This document shows, piece after piece, positions 47,003 to 53,909 of a stretch of 64,000 bases of DNA. Within the stretch, counting starts at the first letter, position 1; every line of letters begins with the position of its first letter. The position numbers and the translations under genes are program-made. The notes under the pieces are model-generated. The model worked only from the letters and a program-made list of their open reading frames with translations, was not told where the DNA came from and did no database searches. This stretch comes from Bog-793 sp963761425 (GTDB lineage: Bacteria > Actinomycetota > Acidimicrobiia > Acidimicrobiales > Bog-793). The DNA lies in NCBI GenBank assembly GCA_963761425.1, contig CAVXGQ010000005.1:62001-126000 (forward strand), in the 5' to 3' direction.

Positions 47003-48573
47003 CCCCCGCCCTCCTCCTCGGCGCCGCCAAGGCCTCGGCGATCGCGCTCCCGCACATCGACTACACCGCGATCCTGCCGGAGCTGATCCTGGTGGGCGGG
47101 GTGCTCGCGCTCATCGGGATCTCGGCGGTGACGCCCCGCCAACCTCCCACCGGCGTGTACGCGGCGGCGACCGTCGGGATCTCGGTCGCCGCGCTCGTCG
47201 CCTCGCTGCGGCTGTGGCGAGAGGTCCAGCTCCACGGCGCCTTCACCACCGTCGCCCACTCCATCGACGTCGACGGGTTCGCGGTGTTCTTCTTGGTCCT
47301 CGTCTCGTCGGTGCTCGTGGTGGCGGCCATCCTCGGGGCGGGATACCTGCAGCGCGAGGAGGTCACCGGCTGCGAGTACTACGCGCTCGCTCTCATCTCG
47401 GGATCGGGCGCCATGTTGATGGCCGCGGCCAACGACCTGATCCTCGTGTTTCTGGCCCTCGAGGTGATGTCGATCCCGCTCTACGTGATGGCCGGTTTCG
47501 ACCGGCGCCGCGCCACCTCCCAGGAAGCGGCCATCAAGTACTTCGTGCTCGGGGCGTTCTCCTCGGCGGTGTTCGTCTACGGCATCGCGCTCGTCTACGG
47601 CGCGACCGGGTCGACGAACCTGCCGGAGATCGGGGCCTTTCTCGCCCACAACGTCATCACCGCCAACGGGGTTCTGCTGGCGGGGGTGGCACTGGTGGCG
47701 GTGGGATTCTCGTTCAAAGTGGCGGCGGTGCCGTTCCACATGTGGACGCCCGACGTGTACCAGGGTGCACCGACGCCGGTGACGGGGTTCATGGCGGCGA
47801 TCGCCAAGGCCGGGGGCTTCGCGGCCTTCCTGCGGGTCTTTGTCGCGACCTTCCCCACCTTGCGCGGCGACTGGCAGCCGGTCATCTGGGCGCTGGCGGC
47901 GGTGACGCTGCTCGGCGGCGCCGTCGTCGCCCTGGTCCAGCGGGACGTGAAACGGATGCTGGCCTACTCCTCGATCAACCAGGCCGGGTTCGTCCTCCTC
48001 GGCCTGCAGGCCGCCACGACGCAGGGTGTCGCCGCCAGCTCCTACTACGTCTTCGCCTACGCCTTCATGGTGCTCGGCAGCTTCGCGGTGGTCGGCGTGG
48101 TCGGCGGCAAGGGCGACCGCCGACACGACCTCGAGGCTTATCGGGGCCTCGCGACCCGCAACCCGATGCTGGCGACGGTGTTCGCGGTGCTGCTACTCGC
48201 CCAGGCGGGGGTCCCGTTCACGACGGGGTTCTTCGCCAAGTTCTACGTGGTTGAGGCGTCGGTCGAGGCCCATAGCTACGCCCTGGCGGTGATCGCCATG
48301 GCCTCGGCCGCCATCGCCGTCTTCTTCTACCTCCGGGTGGTGCTCTTGATGTTCGCGACCCAGCCCACCGAGGCGGGCGCCGAAGCGGCGCTGACGCCTT
48401 CATCGGCGGTGGGGGGAGTGGCCACCTTGGTGCGACCGGTGGTCGGGCGGCTGGTGGTGGCCCCGTCGGTGGGGGTGGGGCTGGCGGTGAGCTTCGGGGT
48501 GACGGTGGTGCTCGGTTGCTGGCCGCAACCGCTCATCGACTTCGCGCGGGCTGCCACCCTGATCTTCCACTAG
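46999..48573 (+). CDS. nuoN: NADH-quinone oxidoreductase subunit N (524 aa)
   Basis: Third antiporter-like pump and last gene of the operon. It has FLALEVMSIPLYVMAGFDRR with the conserved Glu, FKVAAVPFHMWTPDVYQGAP with the conserved Lys, and KRMLAYSSINQAGFV. GTG 46999 overlaps the nuoM stop (GTGA). It converges on yajQ with 17 bases between stops, including a short CCCCG-CGC-CGGGG hairpin that may end both transcripts. Confidence 0.95.
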   Translation: MTPALLLGAAKASAIALPHIDYTAILPELILVGGVLALIGISAVTPRQPPTGVYAAATVGISVAALVASLRLWREVQLHGAFTTVAHSIDVDGFAVFFLVLVSSVLVVAAILGAGYLQREEVTGCEYYALALISGSGAMLMAAANDLILVFLALEVMSIPLYVMAGFDRRRATSQEAAIKYFVLGAFSSAVFVYGIALVYGATGSTNLPEIGAFLAHNVITANGVLLAGVALVAVGFSFKVAAVPFHMWTPDVYQGAPTPVTGFMAAIAKAGGFAAFLRVFVATFPTLRGDWQPVIWALAAVTLLGGAVVALVQRDVKRMLAYSSINQAGFVLLGLQAATTQGVAASSYYVFAYAFMVLGSFAVVGVVGGKGDRRHDLEAYRGLATRNPMLATVFAVLLLAQAGVPFTTGFFAKFYVVEASVEAHSYALAVIAMASAAIAVFFYLRVVLLMFATQPTEAGAEAALTPSSAVGGVATLVRPVVGRLVVAPSVGVGLAVSFGVTVVLGCWPQPLIDFARAATLIFH

Positions 48574-48590
48574 CCCCGCGCCGGGGAGGT

Positions 48591-49079
48591 TCAGTCGCGG
48601 TAGTTGCCGAACTGGAGCGGGATCCCGAGGTCCTCCGCCTTAAGCTCGGCGATCACCGCCTGGAGGTCGTCGCGCTTCTTGCCGAAGACGCGGACCTGGT
48701 CGCCCTGGGACTGGGAGGTCACGCCTTTCCGGTTGAGCTGCTTCACGATCTTGTTGATGCGCCGCGCCTGGTCGGCCGAGATCCCGGCCTGCAACGCGAC
48801 GTGCTGGCGGACGCTGCCCTTGGCGGCCTCCTCGACCTTGCCGTAGGAGAGGGCCTTCAGCGATACCTGGCGCCGCACCAGCTTCTCCTCGAGCACCTGG
48901 GTGAGGGCGAGCAGTCGGTCCTCGGTGGGGGCGTTGAGCTCGATCTCGTGGGGTTTGAGCTCCAGCGAGCAGTCGGTGTCCTTGAAGTCGAAGCGGGTCG
49001 CCACCTCCCGTGACGCCTGGTCGACGGCGTTGCGCACTTCCTGAAAGTCGAACTCGGAGGTGACGTCGAAACTCGGCAT
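48591..49079 (-). CDS. yajQ: YajQ-family nucleotide-binding protein (162 aa)
   Basis: Conserved small protein with two ferredoxin-like folds. Homologues bind nucleic acid, tRNA or cyclic di-GMP. It has PSFDVTSEFDFQEVRNAVDQ, RFDFKDTDCSLELK, ISADQARRINKIVK and the C-terminal LGIPLQFGNYRD. ATG 49079 (MPSFDV) is chosen over GTG 49088. Specific function is not established. Confidence 0.92.
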   Translation of the reverse strand: MPSFDVTSEFDFQEVRNAVDQASREVATRFDFKDTDCSLELKPHEIELNAPTEDRLLALTQVLEEKLVRRQVSLKALSYGKVEEAAKGSVRQHVALQAGISADQARRINKIVKQLNRKGVTSQSQGDQVRVFGKKRDDLQAVIAELKAEDLGIPLQFGNYRD

Positions 49080-49182
49080 GACCACCACGCTACCGGCGGG
49101 AGTCGGCGGACCCCGGCGAAGGCGACGCGACTATGGACCTCCCCCTCCTCGCCCTTCCCTGGGCATCGGATATCCTCGCTTC

Positions 49183-49264
49183 GGGTCGGTACCCAAGCGG
49201 ACAACGGGAGCAGACTGTAAATCTGCTGGCACTGCCTACGTAGGTTCAAATCCTACCCGGCCCA
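49183..49264 (+). tRNA. tRNA-Tyr (anticodon GTA)
   Basis: Acceptor arms 49183-49189 and 49257-49263 pair (one T-G). The anticodon stem GCAGA/TCTGC encloses a loop with GTA at 49217-49219. A long variable arm follows, as in bacterial tRNA-Tyr, and then the T arm GTAGG-TTCAAAT-CCTAC. The 3' CCA is not encoded. Its 3' end (from 49234) is the integration site of the adjacent element and remains intact. Confidence 0.95.
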
Positions 49265-49265
49265 C
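49234..49265 (+). repeat. attL core in tRNA-Tyr 3' end
   Basis: The 32-base segment is identical to 63224-63255. Integration restores the tRNA, so this copy keeps the gene functional. Confidence 0.88.
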
Positions 49266-49337
49266 CCGTTCTAACTACCTAGTCAGAGCAGGTGCCGACA
49301 CCAGATAACGACACACAGAAAGCTGGATCGGTGCGGG

Positions 49338-49359
49338 TTGACCGCCAAACTGACCACCA
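49338..49359 (+). repeat. Candidate integrase arm sites, left end
   Basis: Tandem TTGACCGCCAA and CTGACCACCAA lie 12 bases apart, just inside attL and next to the integrase stop. The first 11 bases recur exactly near the right end at 63078. Tandem short repeats flanking the core are typical arm-type sites for tyrosine integrases. Confidence 0.6.
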
Positions 49360-49365
49360 AGCGGT

Positions 49366-50529
49366 TCAATTCCCGTCGGCTGCGCTGATCCTGCCGAGTG
49401 CGCGCTCGGTCGCGTCGGCCGCCTCTCGCATGGTCGCTGGCCACACGTGGGAGTAGGTGTCCATGGTGAGACGGAACGTCGAGTGCCCAAGGACTTCCAT
49501 AGCGACCCGAGGATGCACGCCTTGCGCCAGGAGCAGCGTCGCGGCCGTGTGACGGCAATCGTAGAGACGGTGACCGGTGATGCCGGCTCGCTCCGACAAT
49601 TTCGTGAACCACCTCGACAGGGCGCTCGACGATAGCGGGTGCCCCATTTCTCCAGTGAACACGAGGCCGCTGTCGTGCCATTCCGAGCCGGCCCGAAGGC
49701 GCTCCTCGAGTTGCGCCGTTCGGCGAGTGCGCAGCGCCGTGACGCATTGCAGCGGTAGGGCGATCGTGCGTCGCGAGCGATCCGTCTTCGGCGGCCCGAT
49801 GCTCTCGCCTCCAGGTGCACGTCTGAACGCGCGTTGCACTCGGACACACGGGTCGGGCCCGTCGAGGTCGACGTCATCCCAGCTAAGAGCTCGCGCCTCG
49901 GCCGGCCGCAAACCGAGCGCCAGGGCGACCATGACGAAGGCACCGAGTCGATCGCCCCGTGCCTGTGAGAGAAGTCGGCCAACTTCGTCGTCGCTGAATG
50001 GTCGGATCTCCGCACGACGTACCGAGATCGGCTCGACGAGCATCGCGACATTGTCGTGCACGAGTCCCCACCGCTTCGCGACCGTCAATGCTGCGCGGAG
50101 GGTCGCGTGGACTAGGCGAACGGTGTCGTCGGCTACGCCCTTCGCTCGAGTCGTGTTGATGAGTCGTTCAATGTCCGCCGCGGTCAGCTTCGCTAACGGA
50201 ATGCGACCGATAACCGGGTCGATGTGCCGCCTGATGTGGCTCTCGCAATTGCGCCAGTGGCCATAAGTGCGGCGAGGTTTCACGATTTCGAGGAGCCACC
50301 GATCGAGGAACTTGTCCACGCGGGCGCGCTCATCGAGAGCCGGCTGTCCTTCAGCCAAGGCGCGCTGTGCGCGCCGCAGTTTCGACATCGCTTCGGCGCG
50401 AGTGCGCCCGTAGAAGGACTTGCGCTTGCGTTTGCCGGCGGGCCCATAGCCGACACCGACCGAACCCTCCCAGCGACCATCCGCCCGCTTTCGGATGCCG
50501 CCCTCGCCCGCGCCCCTGCGCTTCGTCAC
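49366..50529 (-). CDS. Tyrosine-type integrase of the element (387 aa)
   Basis: Site-specific recombinase expected to insert the element at tRNA-Tyr. It has an N-terminal arm-binding part (GEGGIRKRADGRWEGSVGVG), a SAM-like core-binding domain (residues about 75-155) and a catalytic domain. The catalytic Arg is in LGLRPAEA, the Lys in PKTDRSRR, H-x-x-R in YDCRHTAAT, the second His in LGHST and the Tyr in MDTYSHV. GTG 50529 is chosen because it overlaps the upstream stop (GTGA). Its stop lies about 100 bases from attL, as expected for tRNA-integrating elements. Intact. Confidence 0.93.
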   Translation of the reverse strand: MTKRRGAGEGGIRKRADGRWEGSVGVGYGPAGKRKRKSFYGRTRAEAMSKLRRAQRALAEGQPALDERARVDKFLDRWLLEIVKPRRTYGHWRNCESHIRRHIDPVIGRIPLAKLTAADIERLINTTRAKGVADDTVRLVHATLRAALTVAKRWGLVHDNVAMLVEPISVRRAEIRPFSDDEVGRLLSQARGDRLGAFVMVALALGLRPAEARALSWDDVDLDGPDPCVRVQRAFRRAPGGESIGPPKTDRSRRTIALPLQCVTALRTRRTAQLEERLRAGSEWHDSGLVFTGEMGHPLSSSALSRWFTKLSERAGITGHRLYDCRHTAATLLLAQGVHPRVAMEVLGHSTFRLTMDTYSHVWPATMREAADATERALGRISAADGN

Positions 50530-50837
50530 CGTGGCCCCGCATTCGAGCTGGCGAGAGCCACGATGCCCTCGGCGAGCGCACGGCGAGCCTGCGGCCACGT
50601 CGCGAGCGTCGCGGCCCGCTCGAGCAGCGCTCGCAACTCCCCGAGCTGATCGGGCACGCTCATGAGCGGGGGCGCCGCGTCACCGACGACTCGCTTATCG
50701 AGGAGCCTCTGCCGATAGGCGGCTTGGCGGTGCGCCGGCGAGCAGTAGGAAGGGGCGGGGCCTCGCGTAGAGGGGAGCGTCAGTTTGTTGCCGCAGTGGG
50801 CGCACCGAATGGTGCGGGTTCGGTCTTGGCGAGCCAT
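50526..50837 (-). CDS. Small zinc-ribbon protein upstream of integrase (103 aa)
   Basis: A basic N-terminus (ARQDRTRTIRCAHCGNKL) with one CxxC is followed by SYCSPAHRQAAYRQR. This is the Cys-x-x-x-[CH]-RQ-A-YR-R pattern seen in small actinobacterial element proteins, and then a helical C-terminal half. The stop overlaps the integrase GTG, so the two are co-translated. A role as recombination directionality factor or integrase partner is inferred from this coupling only. Confidence 0.65.
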   Translation of the reverse strand: MARQDRTRTIRCAHCGNKLTLPSTRGPAPSYCSPAHRQAAYRQRLLDKRVVGDAAPPLMSVPDQLGELRALLERAATLATWPQARRALAEGIVALASSNAGPR

Positions 50838-50965
50838 ATACCCGTCACCATATTCGTCACGCTTCCGCGTGACGCGGATGCTCGGTTGCGCTCCGTTGCC
50901 CTCACCTGGCCGGGTGAGGGAACGTCTACCGATTGCCGAGCTCGTGCGCGAGGTAGGTTCGTGCG

Positions 50966-51391
50966 ATGAGCGAACCGCCGTGGTGGGCAAGTGTCACGCC
51001 CCACACGGTTTTGGCCAGTTGTCGCCTCAACGGCGCGACACAGGAGAATGAGGTCGGAGCTCTAACCGTCGACGGAACGGGTTTCCAGTATCGCAGCAAA
51101 TCGACATTTGGCATCGGTTGGCCCGAGGTCGGCAGGCTCGACATCACCGAGAACCGAATTCCCCACGGTCGCAAGCGCAGCGCTTTCGGATTCGGGTTGA
51201 TCGGGCTCGCGGTCGTCGGAGCCACCGTCGCCCACAACCGCGGGGTTCGCCCCGTTGAGATCGTTCGTGTCGTAACGATCACGACCAGGACCGGCCAGCA
51301 ATTCCACTTCATTCCGGGGAACTCCTCGCTGGCAGCGATGGCACCGACCCTCGGACTCATCGAGCTGATCCGGTCTCACGGTTCAAACTGA
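50966..51391 (+). CDS. Hypothetical protein with one membrane segment (141 aa)
   Basis: From ATG 50966 (GAGGTAGG upstream) the product begins WWASVTPHTVLASCRLNGAT and has beta-rich stretches (LTVDGTGFQYRSK, VVTITTRTGQQFHFIPG) around one hydrophobic segment (FGFGLIGLAVVGATVA). The layout resembles small PH-like membrane-associated proteins, but I cannot name a family. It is divergent from the zinc-ribbon/integrase pair. Confidence 0.5.
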   Translation: MSEPPWWASVTPHTVLASCRLNGATQENEVGALTVDGTGFQYRSKSTFGIGWPEVGRLDITENRIPHGRKRSAFGFGLIGLAVVGATVAHNRGVRPVEIVRVVTITTRTGQQFHFIPGNSSLAAMAPTLGLIELIRSHGSN

Positions 51392-51635
51392 CCCAGTACC
51401 GAAGGCACCGGCGATCACGCTTGGACCGCCCCGGCTCGTGACGATGACTTCCTCGGCGACGCGCGCTGGGCCAATGACGAGCACGCCTCATGCGGCACTC
51501 ACGACCGGCTTCTCGGTCACGTGCCAGCCGGTAAGCAGGTGACCCTCGCATCGGACGGGGGTCAGCCTCCAGCTGAGGTTGACAGTTGGATTGCTCGCGC
51601 CTCGGGTGGGCGCCGCTCTGCGAGTCGTGACGAGC

Positions 51636-51893
51636 TCAGTCGTTCGCCAGGATCCCGTGGATGCGCCCGAGCGAGAGCCCGGCCGCCCGCGCCACCTGAC
51701 GGTGCGAGACGAGGTAGAAGTCGATCGCCTCTCTGACCGCCGCGTCCCGCTCATCGATCCGCTTCCGCACGTCGAGCCCGGCTACCCGCACCGCCTCGGC
51801 CAGCTCGGTGACCCTCCGGAGCACCTCCGCCTGCGGGACTTCGGCAGGGGTGTCCGTCTCACCGGACATCATGCCGTCCGTCTCACCGGACAC
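51636..51893 (-). CDS. Small helical protein with C-terminal HTH-like segment (85 aa)
   Basis: A long helix (EVLRRVTELAEAVRVAGLDV) is followed by SHRQVARAAGLSLGRIHGIL, which fits a helix-turn-helix of a small DNA-binding regulator. The first 14 codons overlap two of the 23-base-phased repeats, producing the duplicated MSGETD peptide. The true start may therefore be one of the two internal ATGs at codons 8-9. Its gene edge sits inside repeat array A, so it may bind that array and regulate itself. Confidence 0.5.
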   Translation of the reverse strand: MSGETDGMMSGETDTPAEVPQAEVLRRVTELAEAVRVAGLDVRKRIDERDAAVREAIDFYLVSHRQVARAAGLSLGRIHGILAND

Positions 51894-52002
51894 CTCCCGT
51901 CCGTCTCACCGGACACCCCCCGTCCGTCGCGACGGACTGTTTCGCATCGGCCCAGGTTATGACATGACCGTCGCGACGGACGCGGTGTCTGTCGCGACGG
52001 GC
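51852..52002. repeat. Repeat array A: six phased partly palindromic repeats
   Basis: Three copies of GTCCGTCTCACCGGACA start at 51852, 51876 and 51899. A palindromic variant GTCCGTCGCGACGGAC is at 51922, and relatives are at 51966 (GACCGTCGCGACGGAC) and 51987 (GTCTGTCGCGACGGGC). Start-to-start steps are 24, 23, 23, 44 and 21 bases, close to two helical turns or a multiple. A further copy (GTCCGTCGCGACAGAC) is at 57859-57874. The pattern suggests an operator or iteron set bound by a dimeric or tandem DNA-binding protein of the element. Confidence 0.75.
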
Positions 52003-52144
52003 GGTGACGGAGGGTGAGAAAGAACGCCGGGCGGGTGAAGGATTGAGGCGTGCGCCTCGTACGGAGTACGGGCGTCTTCCCGTTCGGCTGAGCAGCGTGC
52101 AGCTGCAGCCTTGCGACTCGTGCTCCGAGGGACTCCCCATCGGT

Positions 52145-52435
52145 TCAGTATTCGATCGCCGCAGCCACGACTGCAGTCGCCCAATCTTCCGCGGTCGGGA
52201 GGGCGCAGTGCCGCGTCGTCTCCAGCGAGCGATGGCCGGCGAGCTCCGCCACGAGCACGACGTCAGCCCCAGACCGGACGAGCCGCGTCAGGAAGGTGTG
52301 ACGCAGCACGTGCGGCGACCACCGTGCATTCGCGATCAGCGCTACACGACCGCGCGAGGGCCTTGTCCACAGCATCGGATCATCGTCTCTGAAGCTGATC
52401 GAACTGCCAGCCGGGCGTGCCTCTCTGGTCTCCAC
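52145..52435 (-). pseudogene. C-terminal remnant of a tyrosine recombinase (96 aa frame)
   Basis: The frame encodes HVLRHTFLTRLVRSGADVVL and VAELAGHRSLETTRHCALPT, matching the His-x-x-Arg and His motifs of phage-type integrases. The N-terminal domains and first catalytic Arg are absent. The position of the nucleophilic Tyr (normally R-R-Y-T-L-P-T) reads R-H-C-A-L-P-T. It is therefore a dead fragment, probably left from an earlier element or an internal deletion. Confidence 0.7.
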
Positions 52436-52450
52436 TCCCGTGTCAGAGTG

Positions 52451-52888
52451 TCAGCCGCGAGCAGAGGTGGCGGAGCTGTGACTGGGAAGCTTCGCCACGG
52501 CCAGTGCGAGGAGCGTCATGGCGAGCGTCCAGGCGATCCAGGCGACGATGGCCAAGCGGGCGTAGTCCCAACCGGTGCCTGAATGGATGACCGGCGCCGG
52601 TCCCAAGTCGTAGGCGCGAGGCGGGTTGTCCGCCGAAATGACCTCGACGCAGTCGTTGCCAGGGACGCCTTTCCAGCCAGGACTCGAGCCGGCGAGCTCC
52701 ACCTTGTCAGAGCTCGAATGGGTTGGGGCGACGCCCGCGCACGAGGTTGACGGCCACGCACCCACGAGGGCAACTACGCCACCAACGACGAACAGTCCGA
52801 ACAGGGCGGCCGCGATGGCAGCGAGAACCTGGTGGGGATAGGTGCGCCTCACCGCCGGCGAGCCTTCGCCCGAGCCAGCAGTTGTCAT
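52451..52888 (-). CDS. Hypothetical two-helix membrane protein (145 aa)
   Basis: From ATG 52888: a short polar N-terminus, one hydrophobic helix (AAIAAALFGLFVVGGVVALVG), an external loop with two Cys (TSCAGVAP and GNDCVEV) that may form a disulphide, then a second helix (LAIVAWIAWTLAMTLLALAV). No domain is recognised. Confidence 0.55.
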   Translation of the reverse strand: MTTAGSGEGSPAVRRTYPHQVLAAIAAALFGLFVVGGVVALVGAWPSTSCAGVAPTHSSSDKVELAGSSPGWKGVPGNDCVEVISADNPPRAYDLGPAPVIHSGTGWDYARLAIVAWIAWTLAMTLLALAVAKLPSHSSATSARG

Positions 52889-53110
52889 CGGGCCCAGTGT
52901 ACGGCGCGGCTTTCGTGACGGATGGGCCCCGCGCGGGACAACGCTGAGCGGGCGCGAGCGCGCAAGCCGTGTGCAGCGGGCAACGCCATCGAGTCGTTCG
53001 CCGAGTGCGGCTGGTCTCCGCCGGATGGTGGTCGCATGGAAGCTGGGGCCGACTCGGCTGCCGCTCCGGCGGTGACGAGCTCGGCGGCTGACCTCTCCGC
53101 CGGCACGTGC

Positions 53111-53530
53111 TTAGGTGCGGGCCACCTCGAGCCCGAGCGTTTCGGCAGCCGCGCACAGACCTGCGTCGCCGGCGACGAACACGAGGTCGTCGGCCTGGAC
53201 GAGTTCCGCTGCGGCTAGGTGGATCGCGTCATAGCCGCGGAGCGCTAAGCGTTCGGCGAGAGCGCCGGCGCGGCGCACGAGCAGATCGGAGATCTCAAGG
53301 AGGTCAAGCTGCTCGTAGAGACCGACGAGCTTCGTCACTGCGTCTCGCAGCGCCGACTCAGCGATGTGGCCCTTTCGAGCAGCCTGAGCGAGAGCCGCGT
53401 GGCCTTCGGCGTAAACGATCCGCGCGCTCGTGAGGCGGTCCGCTTCCAGCCACCGGCGCCGAGCCGCGTCCGAACCGGGCTCAGCGACGATCAGCGGAAC
53501 GATCGCCGAGGTGTCGAAGTAGGCGATCAC
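53111..53530 (-). CDS. vapC: PIN-domain toxin, VapC type (139 aa)
   Basis: Ribonuclease toxin family. Acidic active-site residues are visible: YFDTSAIVPL at the N-terminus (Asp), ARIVYAEGHAAL (Glu), LRGYDAIHLAAA (Asp) and VFVAGDAGLCAAA (Asp). Length is standard. The ATG overlaps the antitoxin stop (ATGA), the usual order and coupling of antitoxin and toxin genes. It probably stabilises the element. Confidence 0.9.
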   Translation of the reverse strand: MIAYFDTSAIVPLIVAEPGSDAARRRWLEADRLTSARIVYAEGHAALAQAARKGHIAESALRDAVTKLVGLYEQLDLLEISDLLVRRAGALAERLALRGYDAIHLAAAELVQADDLVFVAGDAGLCAAAETLGLEVART

Positions 53531-53796
53531 CGCCGCTGGTCGGACACCAGCGGGCTCACCGGTCGAGTCGCTGGGATCAGCTCGTCCGGGACGCTCCGAC
53601 GGGCCGTCCGGGCCGGCGAGGCGACACCATTGGTAATCAGACGATCGAGCACCATGGGTTTGCCGTTCTCTCGGGCGAGGGGCACGACTCGCGCGACAGC
53701 GCGGCCGTGGTCCGTGACGACGAGCTCACTGCCTGTGCGAACTCGGTGCAGGTAACGACTCAGATTGTTCTTCAGCTCCCGAACTCCGACCTCCAC
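53527..53796 (-). CDS. vapB: Phd/YefM-type antitoxin partner of VapC (89 aa)
   Basis: It begins VEVGVRELKNNLSRYLHRVR and continues ELVVTDHGRAVARVVPL, the Phd/YefM DNA-binding fold, followed by an unstructured tail that would neutralise the toxin. GTG 53796 has GGGAGG five bases upstream and is preferred over the frame start at 53820. The palindrome at 53830-53843 is its likely operator. Confidence 0.87.
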   Translation of the reverse strand: MEVGVRELKNNLSRYLHRVRTGSELVVTDHGRAVARVVPLARENGKPMVLDRLITNGVASPARTARRSVPDELIPATRPVSPLVSDQRR

Positions 53797-53829
53797 AGCC
53801 ACCTCCCTCTGGGGCCACATTCTGCGACC

Positions 53830-53843
53830 ATTGTAGCTACAAT
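53830..53843. promoter_or_regulatory. Palindromic toxin-antitoxin operator
   Basis: ATTGTAGCTACAAT is a perfect 14-base palindrome 33 bases before the antitoxin start. Sites with TGTA-type half-sites at this place are characteristic for Phd/YefM autoregulation. Confidence 0.7.
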
Positions 53844-53890
53844 TCTCTAGTCCCCGACGGCGCGGACCACGTTGCCGAGGGGTACCGCGG

Positions 53891-53902
53891 CCTAGTTAGG
53901 AG
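53891..53902 (+). repeat. CCTAGTTAGGAG direct repeat, left copy
   Basis: An identical 12-base copy lies at 55655-55666, just after the recombinase terminator. The copies bracket the recombinase gene. This one also contains its ribosome site, so part of the conservation may be functional coincidence. Confidence 0.5.
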
Positions 53903-53909
53903 GTGCGGG

